From positions 1 to 5,154 of the forward strand of contig CAYOYN010000017.1 of the NCBI GenBank assembly GCA_964408235.1: a stretch of DNA of 5,154 bases, in the 5' to 3' direction. The translations under genes were made by a program, and so were the position numbers. The notes beneath the pieces are model-generated. The model did no database searches. It was not told the DNA's origin and worked only from the letters and a program-made list of their open reading frames with translations. This document shows, piece by piece, positions 1-5,096 of this stretch (position 1 is its first letter; every line of letters starts with the position of its first letter). The stretch comes from SICU01 sp964408235. GTDB taxonomy: Archaea; Nanobdellota; Nanobdellia; Pacearchaeales; GW2011-AR1.

Positions 1-83
1 CAAAGGATCTTGCTCTAAGAGTTTCTGAAATAAGAGATGAAATTAAACATGCTTCTAGAAGTTATCTTGTTGTAGCTGTTTAA
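1..83 (+). CDS. 3' end of an unidentified protein-coding gene (partial)
   Basis: One frame is open from base 3 to a TAA at 81-83 and gives 26 residues ending in SRSYLVVAV. The start lies outside the window. The piece has a charged helical part (RVSEIRDEIKHA) followed by a short hydrophobic end that looks like a final beta strand. It is too short to name a family. The stop falls 15 bases before the TATA-like box of the next gene, so the two genes are probably transcribed separately. That this is a real gene end is inferred from the open frame, the plausible residue composition and the compact spacing. Confidence 0.5.
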   Translation, partial: KDLALRVSEIRDEIKHASRSYLVVAV

Positions 84-97
84 ATTTAATCAAAAGA

Positions 98-105
98 TTT
101 ATATA
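98..105 (+). promoter_or_regulatory. TATA-like box of the tyrosine-rich secreted protein gene
   Basis: TTTATATA is preceded by the A/G-rich CAAAAGA, which resembles an archaeal BRE. Its centre is about 26 nt before the ATG at 128, so transcription should start at or next to the A of the start codon. This predicts a leaderless mRNA, and no Shine-Dalgarno sequence is present. Confidence 0.65.
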
Positions 106-127
106 GATTAAACGAACTATTATAGAT

Positions 128-625
128 ATGAAGAATTATTCAAAACTTGCTTTATTTGTCTTTTCTACTATATTTTTAATTGCATTTATTGGATTTTCTA
201 GTGCTGCTCATCCTTACAATACCTATACATATACAGATAGAGATGGATTTTCTTATTCTGAAAACGATAATGGTTTTAGGATAAATTCAGATAGTGTCAA
301 TCATGAAACAAATGTACGTGGTTACACTTACTGCGGTTTTTATGATTGGAGTTACGGCGGAAAAAGATGTGCTCAGTCATATTCCAATAGACCTTATTAC
401 CCAGACCATGCATCTTATGAAGAATATGATAAGGATGCTGCTATAAAGAGAGCTTTTGGAACTTATGATAATAGTAAGAAATATGATTATCAACTTAAAC
501 TAAAGGAATTAGATAATCAAATTAGATTAAAAGAGCTTGAGCTTGAAGATAGATACAGGCGTGACCGTTATAGGTTTGCTGGTTATGGATATTCTGGTGG
601 AAGATATTACGCTTACGGCTGGTAA
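128..625 (+). CDS. Secreted tyrosine-rich protein with charged helical region, function unknown
   Basis: This 165-residue protein is not recognised. Residues 7-26 form a hydrophobic signal peptide ending in GFSSAA, with likely cleavage near 26/27, so the product is exported or surface-held. The mature part has 23 tyrosines in about 139 residues, which is very high. It has only two cysteines, C69 and C81, flanking an aromatic stretch (FYDWSYGG); they could form one disulfide. Residues 97-149 are strongly charged and helical, with a near-repeat (LKLKEL then IRLKELELE) suggesting a short coiled coil, followed by an Arg/Tyr patch. The tail (149-165) is Gly/Tyr-rich and ends in YAYGW. The start is supported by a TATA-like box at the leaderless distance. 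A structural surface role or binding through aromatic residues is possible, but no function can be assigned. Confidence 0.8.
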   Translation: MKNYSKLALFVFSTIFLIAFIGFSSAAHPYNTYTYTDRDGFSYSENDNGFRINSDSVNHETNVRGYTYCGFYDWSYGGKRCAQSYSNRPYYPDHASYEEYDKDAAIKRAFGTYDNSKKYDYQLKLKELDNQIRLKELELEDRYRRDRYRFAGYGYSGGRYYAYGW

Positions 626-634
626 TTAGATAGG

Positions 635-663
635 AATAAAAACTCTTTTTCATTTTTGTTGTT
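635..663 (+). promoter_or_regulatory. Putative promoter of the membrane operon, overlapping a T-rich terminator
   Basis: AATAAAAA at 635-642 is centred about 25 nt before the ATG at 664, the same spacing as other promoters here. The T-rich stretch from 644 to 660 follows directly and could also end transcription of the upstream gene, since archaeal terminators are T-runs on the coding strand. The box is weaker than the one at 98-105, and read-through from upstream cannot be excluded. Confidence 0.35.
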
Positions 664-888
664 ATGAAACTAGTCAATAAGTTCAGATTTTACATAGGAT
701 TATTAATCGTTTTATTTTTAGTTGCTAGTTATTTTTTAAAAATAGAAATTGATTCAGGAGCTAATTATACCGTTACAGATAGTTTGCTAGGGATTATTAT
801 TTTTCATAGTTTTTTTGTGTTAGTTGCATATTCCTTAATTGCTTTATTCTTTCTAGTTACCGGTTTTAAGAGGATAAAAATAGAATGA
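664..888 (+). CDS. Small two-helix membrane protein, function unknown
   Basis: This 74-residue protein has two hydrophobic segments, about residues 9-25 and 43-67, joined by a short polar loop (EIDSGANYTVTDS). It ends in a basic tail (GFKRIKIE), so both termini probably face the cytoplasm. It has no cysteines or recognisable motif. Its stop overlaps the next start by four bases (ATGA at 885-888), a standard sign of translational coupling, so it probably acts with or is co-made with the CxxC membrane protein downstream. A GAGGA-like stretch (871-874 and around it) near its end may serve as the ribosome binding site for that partner. No family is recognised. Confidence 0.75.
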   Translation: MKLVNKFRFYIGLLIVLFLVASYFLKIEIDSGANYTVTDSLLGIIIFHSFFVLVAYSLIALFFLVTGFKRIKIE

Positions 889-1409
889 GCTCAATTAAAG
901 GTTTTAAGGAAGTTTTTTCTAAAACCTCCTATATCTTATTGATGTTATTTTCTGCTTTTATTTTTTATTTAATAAGTGTAATTATAACTGATTTTGCAGA
1001 TTTTAGATCTATATTTACAAATTATGGTTTTTCTTTAAATTTAATATTTGATTATTTTATTGGGTTTCCTTCTACTATAGGCCATATTTCTTCATATAGC
1101 ATGTTTTTGATTGCTATTTTATTTGGTTCCTATTTATCTTTGGCTTCATATAAAACTAAACAGGTTAAATCCCTTAGTGGAAAATCTTCATTTATTGGTT
1201 CTTTAGGCATATTTTTCGGGTTTCTTGCTCCTGGATGTGCTGCTTGTGGTTTGGGGTTAGCTTCTGTTTTCGGACTTGCAGGTTTTATAGTTGCTTTACC
1301 ATTCCATGGAACTGAAATTTCTTTAATAGCTTTCTTTTTTTTGGGATATGCTAATATCAAAATTGCCTCAAAAATAGGTAAAAACACATGTCCCATAAGG
1401 GTTAAATAG
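885..1409 (+). CDS. Polytopic membrane protein with PGCAACG (CxxC) motif
   Basis: This 174-residue integral membrane protein has hydrophobic segments at about residues 14-36, 72-88, 103-115, 123-140 and 145-159, with a possible further one near 50-62. The key feature is C118-A-A-C121 within LAPGCAACGLGLAS, between two membrane segments, followed by a GLAGF...LPFHGTEI stretch. I recall PGCxxCG followed by LPFxGxE in other small archaeal and bacterial membrane proteins of unknown function; this is memory, not a search. A paired-cysteine motif in a membrane protein suggests thiol-disulfide exchange or metal handling. A third cysteine, C169, is in the basic C-terminal tail. It overlaps the upstream membrane gene by four bases. 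A DsbA-like gene lies 445 bases downstream, which fits a redox-partner idea but does not prove it. A mercury or other metal transporter relative is an alternative. Confidence 0.8.
   Translation: MSSIKGFKEVFSKTSYILLMLFSAFIFYLISVIITDFADFRSIFTNYGFSLNLIFDYFIGFPSTIGHISSYSMFLIAILFGSYLSLASYKTKQVKSLSGKSSFIGSLGIFFGFLAPGCAACGLGLASVFGLAGFIVALPFHGTEISLIAFFFLGYANIKIASKIGKNTCPIRVK
1402..1409 (+). promoter_or_regulatory. TATA-like box of the 112-residue protein gene
   Basis: TTAAATAG overlaps the stop codon region of the upstream gene and is centred about 25 nt before the ATG at 1430. This spacing fits leaderless transcription, and no purine-rich ribosome site precedes the ATG. The match to a TATA box is moderate. 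Confidence 0.4.
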
Positions 1410-1429
1410 ATAGTTCTGGCCTTATTTTT

Positions 1430-1768
1430 ATGGTAGCTCGTGGTTTAGTTTATGAGGGGTCTAAAATGGTAGATGCTTCTAGTTTTGAGTCTGATGGTTA
1501 TTTTAGCGCTAGACTTTCAATAGCTAGGGTCCAGCAGTATCCAGTTAACGGAGAAGATGTTTTAGAATTGGCTTTTGTGGATAATGAACAAAAAGATGTT
1601 CTTCCCCCTAAACTTAGGCATAGTTTAACCGGAAAAAATATTGAATCTTTTATGAGTGGAATGGGCGTTTTTGTTCCAAAGCAGTTAAAGGGAAGGAATG
1701 TTGTCGCAGTTATAGAAAGGTCTATTGGCAAAGTTGTAGCTATAAGTCCATCTTCGGATATTCTTTGA
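1430..1768 (+). CDS. Uncharacterised small soluble protein
   Basis: This 112-residue protein has no signal peptide, membrane segment or cysteine. Its alternating hydrophobic pattern (YFSARLSIARV, DVLELAFVD, GRNVVAVIERSIGKVVAI) suggests a mainly beta fold with a helix near residues 64-74 (LTGKNIESFM). The family is not recognised. The ATG at 1430 is preferred because a TATA-like box lies 25 nt upstream. The next in-frame ATG, at 1466, would remove 12 residues (MVARGLVYEGSK) and has no evident ribosome site. The gene begins 20 bases after the membrane operon and is followed by a separate promoter for the DsbA-like gene, so it may be its own transcription unit. The antisense frame is also open but gives an implausible protein with no promoter. 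Confidence 0.7.
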   Translation: MVARGLVYEGSKMVDASSFESDGYFSARLSIARVQQYPVNGEDVLELAFVDNEQKDVLPPKLRHSLTGKNIESFMSGMGVFVPKQLKGRNVVAVIERSIGKVVAISPSSDIL

Positions 1769-1792
1769 ATTAATGTTGAACCTAACAAAACC

Positions 1793-1800
1793 TTTATTAA
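1793..1800 (+). promoter_or_regulatory. TATA-like box of the DsbA-like gene
   Basis: TTTATTAA is preceded by an A/C-rich BRE-like stretch (AACAAAACC). Its centre predicts a transcription start near 1822. That would leave a leader of about 33 nt before the ATG at 1855, unlike the other genes here, and the leader contains a ribosome binding site. Confidence 0.55.
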
Positions 1801-1840
1801 ATGTGAAATTTACTTTCGTTTATGAATAGTGAGAAACTGA

Positions 1841-1848
1841 AAGGGGGT
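1841..1848 (+). promoter_or_regulatory. Purine-rich ribosome binding site that decides the DsbA-like start
   Basis: AAGGGGGT ends about 6 nt before the ATG at 1855. It lies inside the longer open frame that could begin at 1822. The G-run at normal Shine-Dalgarno spacing, with a predicted transcript start near 1822, argues for translation from 1855 rather than 1822. Confidence 0.6.
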
Positions 1849-1854
1849 TATAAT

Positions 1855-2616
1855 ATGGAACAAAAAAGTGAAACAATTACAATAAGAAAAGATACTCTTT
1901 GGAAGTATTCAACATTCATTTTACTGGGTGTTGTTATTTTAGGAGTTATCTTTTATGTTTTACCTGGTAAGAGTACAACTGGAAACGTTATACAACAACC
2001 TGGACAGCAACTTCCAACAGTTCCAACTGAAAAAATACAAGTTGAATTTGATGGGGCTCCTGTAAAAGGAGATGCTAAGGCTGAAGTTACATTGATTGAA
2101 TTTACAGATTACGAATGTCCTTTCTGTCAAAGACACTTCACTCAAACAGGTCCTGCTCTTGATGCTAGAATAAATTCTGGTGATTTGAAAATGGTAACTA
2201 TGGATTATCCATTGCCATTCCACCCTCAAGCTCAGAAAGCTGCTGAAGCTGCTCATTGCGCTAGAGATCAAGGAGGAGATGAAGCTTACTATCAGATGCA
2301 TAACTTGCTTTTTGGAAGCGGGGTTGCAGGAGGAGTAGCTGCGTTTAAAGAATATGCAAAGCAAATTGGCTTAAATGCTAATGAATTTGCATCATGTTTG
2401 GATAATGGTGACTTTGCAGATGTAGTTTCAGATAATATGAACTATGGGGCTAGCATCGGAATTCAAGGAACACCAGGTTTCTTCATAGGTAATGACAAAG
2501 CTGGTTACGGATTAGTTAGTGGTGCATGTCCTGCTTCCACATTTAACTCTGTTATTGATGCAGTTTTAGATGGGAAAGATTATGCAGTTACAAACTGCCA
2601 GTTTGCATTAATCTAA
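1855..2616 (+). CDS. Membrane-anchored DsbA-like thiol-disulfide oxidoreductase
   Basis: The 253-residue product should form, break or rearrange disulfides in proteins outside the cytoplasmic membrane. A short charged N-terminus is followed by one membrane segment (about 18-36), so the catalytic domain lies outside the cell. A Gln/Pro-rich linker (43-58) starts with TGNVIQQPGQQ. The thioredoxin fold begins with VTLIEFTDYECPFC; the active site is C88-P-F-C91. The DsbA helical insert includes AHCARDQ and ASCL (C135 and C181), a cysteine pair common in this family. The cis-proline loop is GIQGTPGFF (P207). Unusual extras are C225, in GACP where relatives usually have GAQP, and C248 near the C-terminus. 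The start at 1855 is chosen over 1822 because of the G-rich ribosome site. No VKOR or DsbB recycling partner is visible; the CxxC membrane protein upstream is a candidate. Whether it acts as oxidase or isomerase cannot be told. Confidence 0.92.
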   Translation: MEQKSETITIRKDTLWKYSTFILLGVVILGVIFYVLPGKSTTGNVIQQPGQQLPTVPTEKIQVEFDGAPVKGDAKAEVTLIEFTDYECPFCQRHFTQTGPALDARINSGDLKMVTMDYPLPFHPQAQKAAEAAHCARDQGGDEAYYQMHNLLFGSGVAGGVAAFKEYAKQIGLNANEFASCLDNGDFADVVSDNMNYGASIGIQGTPGFFIGNDKAGYGLVSGACPASTFNSVIDAVLDGKDYAVTNCQFALI

Positions 2617-2649
2617 ATAAATCTTTTATTTTTTTATTTTCTTTTTTTG
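2617..2649 (+). terminator. T-rich terminator of the DsbA-like gene at the convergent junction
   Basis: Directly after the TAA at 2614-2616 come several T-runs on the coding strand (TTTT, TTTTTTT, TTTT, TTTTTTT between 2623 and 2648). This is the usual form of an archaeal intrinsic terminator, and no hairpin is needed. The stretch overlaps the last codons of the converging minus-strand gene, whose C-terminus is correspondingly lysine-rich (FKKRK). Confidence 0.6.
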
Positions 2650-3245
2650 AAGATCTTGACAAGTAACCAACTTGTTATGAGAATCATTAGGGTTTGGGCC
2701 AAAAACCATTCTACTATGTGGGGTAGACCGAAACTAAAGTTAGCACAATTTCTATATACACAATTTACATTTTGGTCGTAATTAGTAACTAATCTTGAGA
2801 TTATAAAAACTAAAGTTACTTGTATGAAACTTATTATGTAAAATTTTGACTTATTAAGGCCTATTAAGCTCATTGCATAAATGCTTAGTGGTAAATTGAA
2901 TATATGCTGAAGGGCTATTATTTTTCCGCTTAATGCTCCGGGTCTAAAAAAATAATCTGTTATTCCGAATAGGCTTTGCTTTGTTATTAATTGATAAAAG
3001 AAATCTAAATTCCAGAAAATATAAGGGATGAATATAATCACTATTTGGCTTGCAATTAATGCTGAATTCTTTCTTAGGATTCCTATTCCGAGAATTATTA
3101 GACATATATAACTCATCCATAAAACCGGGGCTATTCCAGTATTTGCCTTTAGGATATTGTCAATAATTGCCGCTATTCCCCAAATAAAAAGTAAGAAGCC
3201 TATGAAATTTACTGTTTTAACCTTATTTATTTTCTTATCATTCAT
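2634..3245 (-). CDS. Six-helix membrane protein of a conserved uncharacterised type
   Basis: This 203-residue integral membrane protein has hydrophobic segments at about residues 11-30, 40-57, 61-78, 109-130, 135-151 and 177-196, and ends in a basic tail. Several motifs match my memory of a widespread uncharacterised bacterial/archaeal membrane family: WNLDFFYQL, GITDYFF (about 94-100), a helix with HIFNLPL and a loop LIGLNKSKFY, then SRLVT followed by NVNCVY and a late LPHIVEW. Conserved polar and aromatic residues in these loops suggest binding or enzymatic work rather than a plain anchor, but the function is not known. Cysteines C162 and C167 lie in the loop after helix five. Its start overlaps the stop of the upstream 86-residue membrane gene by four bases (TCAT at 3242-3245 on the plus strand), so the two are translationally coupled. 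It converges on the DsbA-like gene. Confidence 0.82.
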   Translation of the reverse strand: MNDKKINKVKTVNFIGFLLFIWGIAAIIDNILKANTGIAPVLWMSYICLIILGIGILRKNSALIASQIVIIFIPYIFWNLDFFYQLITKQSLFGITDYFFRPGALSGKIIALQHIFNLPLSIYAMSLIGLNKSKFYIISFIQVTLVFIISRLVTNYDQNVNCVYRNCANFSFGLPHIVEWFLAQTLMILITSWLLVKIFKKRK

Positions 3246-3502
3246 CTCTTTTTTATGTTCTTTGTCTTATTATGTTTGACTATATGGAAAATACCATAAA
3301 GGCCTATGAAAAACCAGATTATGTTTGTAAGAAATGAAGGGTATGCTTTAATTAGAAATGTGTTTATTCCTAGCATTAATGAACCGATTATGTTCATCCA
3401 TTGATATAATTTTGATCTGCTAGACAAATTTTTATGGATTAACAAGAAATAAGCTAATAAAAGTAAAAATGCTCCGACCCAACCAATCACCTCTATTAAC
3501 AT
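3242..3502 (-). CDS. CBU_0592-like small membrane protein
   Basis: This 86-residue protein has three hydrophobic segments (about 4-23, 36-51 and 57-75) and a basic C-terminus. It matches the pattern I know for the CBU_0592 family: IGWVGAFLLLLAYFLL near the start, then SSRSKLYQWMNIIGSLMLGIN in the middle, then AYPSFLTNIIWFFIGLYGI. The family occurs in many bacteria and archaea and has no established biochemical role. The length is typical, so the gene appears complete. The ATG is supported by a TATA-like box at leaderless spacing. It is the first gene of a two-gene membrane operon, overlapping the next gene by four bases, so the two products may act together. Confidence 0.85.
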   Translation of the reverse strand: MLIEVIGWVGAFLLLLAYFLLIHKNLSSRSKLYQWMNIIGSLMLGINTFLIKAYPSFLTNIIWFFIGLYGIFHIVKHNKTKNIKKR

Positions 3503-3523
3503 AATGGTTTTTAGAATATTGAG

Positions 3524-3531
3524 TTAATAAA
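3524..3531 (-). promoter_or_regulatory. TATA-like box of the membrane operon
   Basis: Read on the minus strand this is TTTATTAA preceded by AAATAAAG, a BRE-plus-TATA arrangement. Its centre is about 25 nt upstream of the ATG at 3502, so the mRNA should be leaderless. It sits in the short gap just after the tatD-like stop codon, giving the operon its own promoter. Confidence 0.6.
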
Positions 3532-3533
3532 CT

Positions 3534-4292
3534 TTATTTGAATAGTTTGTTGAAGTTATTTTCTAGTTCTTTTTCTGCTTCTTCTAATTTTATTCCCTTT
3601 ATTTCTGCTATTTTTTTATAGCTATATACTACATTAGCAGGTTCATTTGGCCATTCTTTTAATGGGTGTAAATAAGGTGTGTCTGTTTCACATAATAGGT
3701 TTTGAATTGGTACTCTTTTTATTACATTTTGAAATTGTTCTGAATAATGGGAATTTGCAGGTATGCTTAGTAACCAACCATTTTTTGCAATTCTGTCCAC
3801 TAAAGACATTTTTCCAGAGAAACAATGCATGATCACTTTTTTTGCATTTAGTTTTTCCAATAACTCTATTGTATGTAATTCTGCTTTTCTTGAATGTATT
3901 ATTACTGGTTTTTTTAATTCTATAGAGAGTTCTACAAATTTTGTTAGTATCTTTTTTTGTTTATCTAGAGTTTTATGCAATTCTTCTTCTTTTAAGTCAA
4001 GGCCTACTTCCCCTATTGCAAAGATTAATTTTTTGTTCTTTTTTATAAAATCTATTTCTTCATCTATTTCTGATTCTGATAGTTTTAATGCGTCTATCGG
4101 GTATATTCCTAAGGCGGGTAAAACTTCTTGATGTTTTTTCGCCAACTCTAGAATTATTTGATTTTGTTGATGGTCAGTTCCATTTACTACCATTTTATTT
4201 ACGTTTTTGGATTTGGCATTTTTGATTGCTTTCTCTGCAGTTATTCCTTCTTCTATTAATTTGTCTAAATGGCAGTGTACGTCTATATACAT
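3534..4292 (-). CDS. tatD: TatD-family metal-dependent hydrolase (putative deoxyribonuclease)
   Basis: TatD proteins are cytoplasmic TIM-barrel enzymes of the amidohydrolase superfamily; characterised members have Mg-dependent DNase activity. All main metal-ligand motifs are visible: H6-C-H8 in DVHCHLD at the N-terminus, E95 in IGEVGLD, H133 in PVIIHSRKAE, H156 in IMHCFSG, and D204 in CETDTPYLHP. At 252 residues it is close to the usual length (about 255-265), and the start at 4292 places HxH exactly where the family has it. Two loops differ from the common bacterial form: LGIYP where GIHP is usual, and GLDL rather than GLDY followed by Arg. I regard these as variation within archaeal TatD-like proteins. 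The natural substrate here cannot be deduced. It is probably transcribed on its own, between an unknown helical protein and the membrane operon. Confidence 0.93.
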   Translation of the reverse strand: MYIDVHCHLDKLIEEGITAEKAIKNAKSKNVNKMVVNGTDHQQNQIILELAKKHQEVLPALGIYPIDALKLSESEIDEEIDFIKKNKKLIFAIGEVGLDLKEEELHKTLDKQKKILTKFVELSIELKKPVIIHSRKAELHTIELLEKLNAKKVIMHCFSGKMSLVDRIAKNGWLLSIPANSHYSEQFQNVIKRVPIQNLLCETDTPYLHPLKEWPNEPANVVYSYKKIAEIKGIKLEEAEKELENNFNKLFK

Positions 4293-4361
4293 TTTAACTA
4301 AATATGGATATGCTGTTTAGTATGGCCATCTCAACGATTATTAATTTCATATAATGAGATT

Positions 4362-4372
4362 ATATATTAAAC
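4362..4372 (-). promoter_or_regulatory. Possible TATA box for the tatD-like gene
   Basis: On the minus strand this reads GTTTAATATAT. It would place the transcript start near 4340, leaving a leader of almost 50 nt with no clear ribosome site before the ATG at 4292. This differs from the leaderless pattern elsewhere, so either the leader is real or a weaker box near 4315-4322 (TACTAAAC on the minus strand) is used instead. The 104-base gap between the two genes (4293-4396) holds nothing else I can identify. Confidence 0.35.
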
Positions 4373-4396
4373 TTATAAATTTATCTCGGATAGGCC

Positions 4397-4867
4397 TTAT
4401 AATTGACTGGCATATCTTTGCATAAATGAAGTGTTTTGATCATACATTGATTGATGAAATCCTATATATCTCTGGGCTAATTCCATTAGTTCTGAATTTG
4501 TTGTTTGTAATGCGACACTATGTAGTACTCTCCAATGAGTTAATGCTGCACCTTCAATAAAAGCTAGCCATTTTGATAAGGCCAGTTTGTCATTCCATTT
4601 ACCACTAACAAAATGGTCTCGCATTCCAAATAGTTTCGCTACAAAACTTTCTGCTTGTGGTACTGAGGTATTCAATGTCTGCGTTTTAATCATAACTTCA
4701 TTTAATTTTTCTGCTTGTCCTTTATGGGCTAACATCATTTCAGATACTCTAGCCTCTCCAAACATCTCAATAAGTGTTCCTCTGGCCTTCTCAATTGTAT
4801 CTATGTTTACTCGGGCAATCCCTAAAGCATCGCCTATTCTTTGCGCTAGAAAAGCATGTAATACCAT
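4397..4867 (-). CDS. Unrecognised all-helical protein, possibly a ferritin-like bundle
   Basis: This 156-residue protein has no signal peptide, membrane segment or cysteine. The composition is that of an all-alpha bundle: helices at about 2-17, 20-46, 48-63, 69-84, 93-119 and 123-154. Short acidic/histidine patterns occur in the last two helices: E105 and H111 in FIEGAALTHWRVLH (also H116), then E126, E129 and H138 in SELMELAQRYIGFHQ. These recall the Glu/His ligand layout of ferritin-like proteins, but the classic ExxH pairs are absent, so a metal-binding role is only a guess. The start at 4867 is supported by a TATA-like box centred 26 nt upstream. Amino-acid use is less Lys/Ile-biased than in neighbouring genes (many Ala, Gln, Met, His), which may mark a conserved gene or a different origin. 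The opposite-strand frame at 4587-4886 is a shadow. Confidence 0.75.
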   Translation of the reverse strand: MVLHAFLAQRIGDALGIARVNIDTIEKARGTLIEMFGEARVSEMMLAHKGQAEKLNEVMIKTQTLNTSVPQAESFVAKLFGMRDHFVSGKWNDKLALSKWLAFIEGAALTHWRVLHSVALQTTNSELMELAQRYIGFHQSMYDQNTSFMQRYASQL

Positions 4868-4888
4868 ATTCTATTCAAGTTTATAGTG

Positions 4889-4897
4889 TATATAAAA
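4889..4897 (-). promoter_or_regulatory. TATA-like box of the helical protein gene
   Basis: On the minus strand this reads TTTTATATA, preceded by AATCAA. It is centred about 26 nt before the ATG at 4867, the expected distance for a leaderless transcript. It is one of the two clearest promoter boxes in the window. Confidence 0.65.
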
Positions 4898-4941
4898 TTG
4901 ATTATATTTAGTACCTATATTTATTGTAGAGGGTATGATAA

Positions 4942-4955
4942 AGGCAAAATAGCCT
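4942..4955. repeat. Short inverted repeat AGGC/GCCT
   Basis: AGGC and GCCT are separated by six A/T bases and followed on the plus strand by an A-run. This four-pair stem is weak and may be chance. It is listed because it lies next to the tRNA-end copy in a gene-free stretch. Confidence 0.25.
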
Positions 4956-4963
4956 AAAAAATA

Positions 4964-4978
4964 TCCCCCGACCAAGAG
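4964..4978 (-). repeat. Exact copy of the tRNA 3' end (15 bp direct repeat)
   Basis: TCCCCCGACCAAGAG is identical to 5101-5115. On the minus strand it covers the discriminator base, the seven 3' acceptor-stem bases, the 3' half of the T stem and two T-loop bases of the neighbouring tRNA. Identity stops abruptly after this, and the matching 5' T-stem half is absent, so this is not a second working tRNA. Duplicated tRNA 3' ends are the classic footprint of tyrosine-recombinase integration (attL/attR), but they can also be left by decay of a tandem tRNA copy. Confidence 0.85.
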
Positions 4979-4988
4979 CCAGAAATAC

Positions 4989-5009
4989 AACTTCTTTAAA
5001 AAAGAAGTT
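4989..5009. repeat. Perfect 9-bp inverted repeat, hairpin with A/T loop
   Basis: AACTTCTTT and AAAGAAGTT pair perfectly around a three-base loop. On the minus strand (the direction of the tRNA) the hairpin contains a run of six Ts, so it might help end transcription coming from the tRNA. It lies between the two copies of the tRNA end. Confidence 0.65.
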
Positions 5010-5045
5010 CTATGAGTCAAGAAACTATTTTTAGAACTTTGTTCT
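5005..5045. repeat. Overlapping inverted repeats with mutually exclusive pairings
   Basis: AAGTTCTA (5005-5012) pairs with TAGAACTT (5032-5039) over eight bases with a 19-base loop. The left arm also belongs to the hairpin at 4989-5009, and the right arm can instead form a local hairpin AGAAC-TTT-GTTCT (5033-5045). The three helices compete for the same bases. This could be a folded RNA with alternative states or a palindromic protein-binding site, or a product of the low-complexity A/T sequence. Confidence 0.45.
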
Positions 5046-5076
5046 TCTCGTTTTCACACAACATGGTGAGTATGAG

Positions 5077-5096
5077 AGGGGTTGTAAACAACCCCT
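5077..5096. repeat. GC-rich inverted repeat immediately after the tRNA
   Basis: AGGGGTTG and CAACCCCT form a perfect 8-bp stem around a four-base TAAA loop. In tRNA orientation the hairpin begins four bases after the discriminator base. Its five G-C pairs per eight make it the most stable hairpin in the window. No T-run follows, so it is not a typical archaeal terminator; it could stabilise or guide 3' processing of the tRNA precursor, or be a recombinase arm site. Confidence 0.6.

Noticed and set aside
1130..1396. Open frame on the minus strand opposite the CxxC membrane protein
   Set aside because: It is antisense to a convincing membrane protein, has a low-complexity Lys/Pro/Ala composition and has no promoter at the expected distance.
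1498..1788. Open frame on the minus strand opposite the 112-residue protein
   Set aside because: Ser/Thr/Leu-rich composition typical of an antisense shadow; the plus-strand frame has a better protein pattern and a TATA-like box.
1822..1854. Upstream in-frame ATG of the DsbA-like gene
   Set aside because: It would add MNSEKLKGGYN encoded across a G-rich ribosome site; the predicted transcript start lies at about this ATG, so the start at 1855 fits better.
1960..2364. Minus-strand open frame inside the DsbA-like gene
   Set aside because: The plus-strand gene has clear family motifs throughout; the antisense product is a Ser/Phe-rich shadow.
3647..4131. Two plus-strand open frames inside the tatD-like gene
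   Set aside because: They are antisense to a complete TatD-family gene with all metal ligands in place, and have Phe/Ser-rich shadow composition.
4587..4886. Plus-strand open frame opposite the helical protein
   Set aside because: Its start lies inside the opposing gene, it has no promoter or ribosome site, and the minus-strand frame has a strong leaderless promoter.
4964..5050. Second complete tRNA gene
   Set aside because: Only the last 15 bases match; there is no 5' T-stem half, no anticodon arm and no CCCCCGA acceptor strand.
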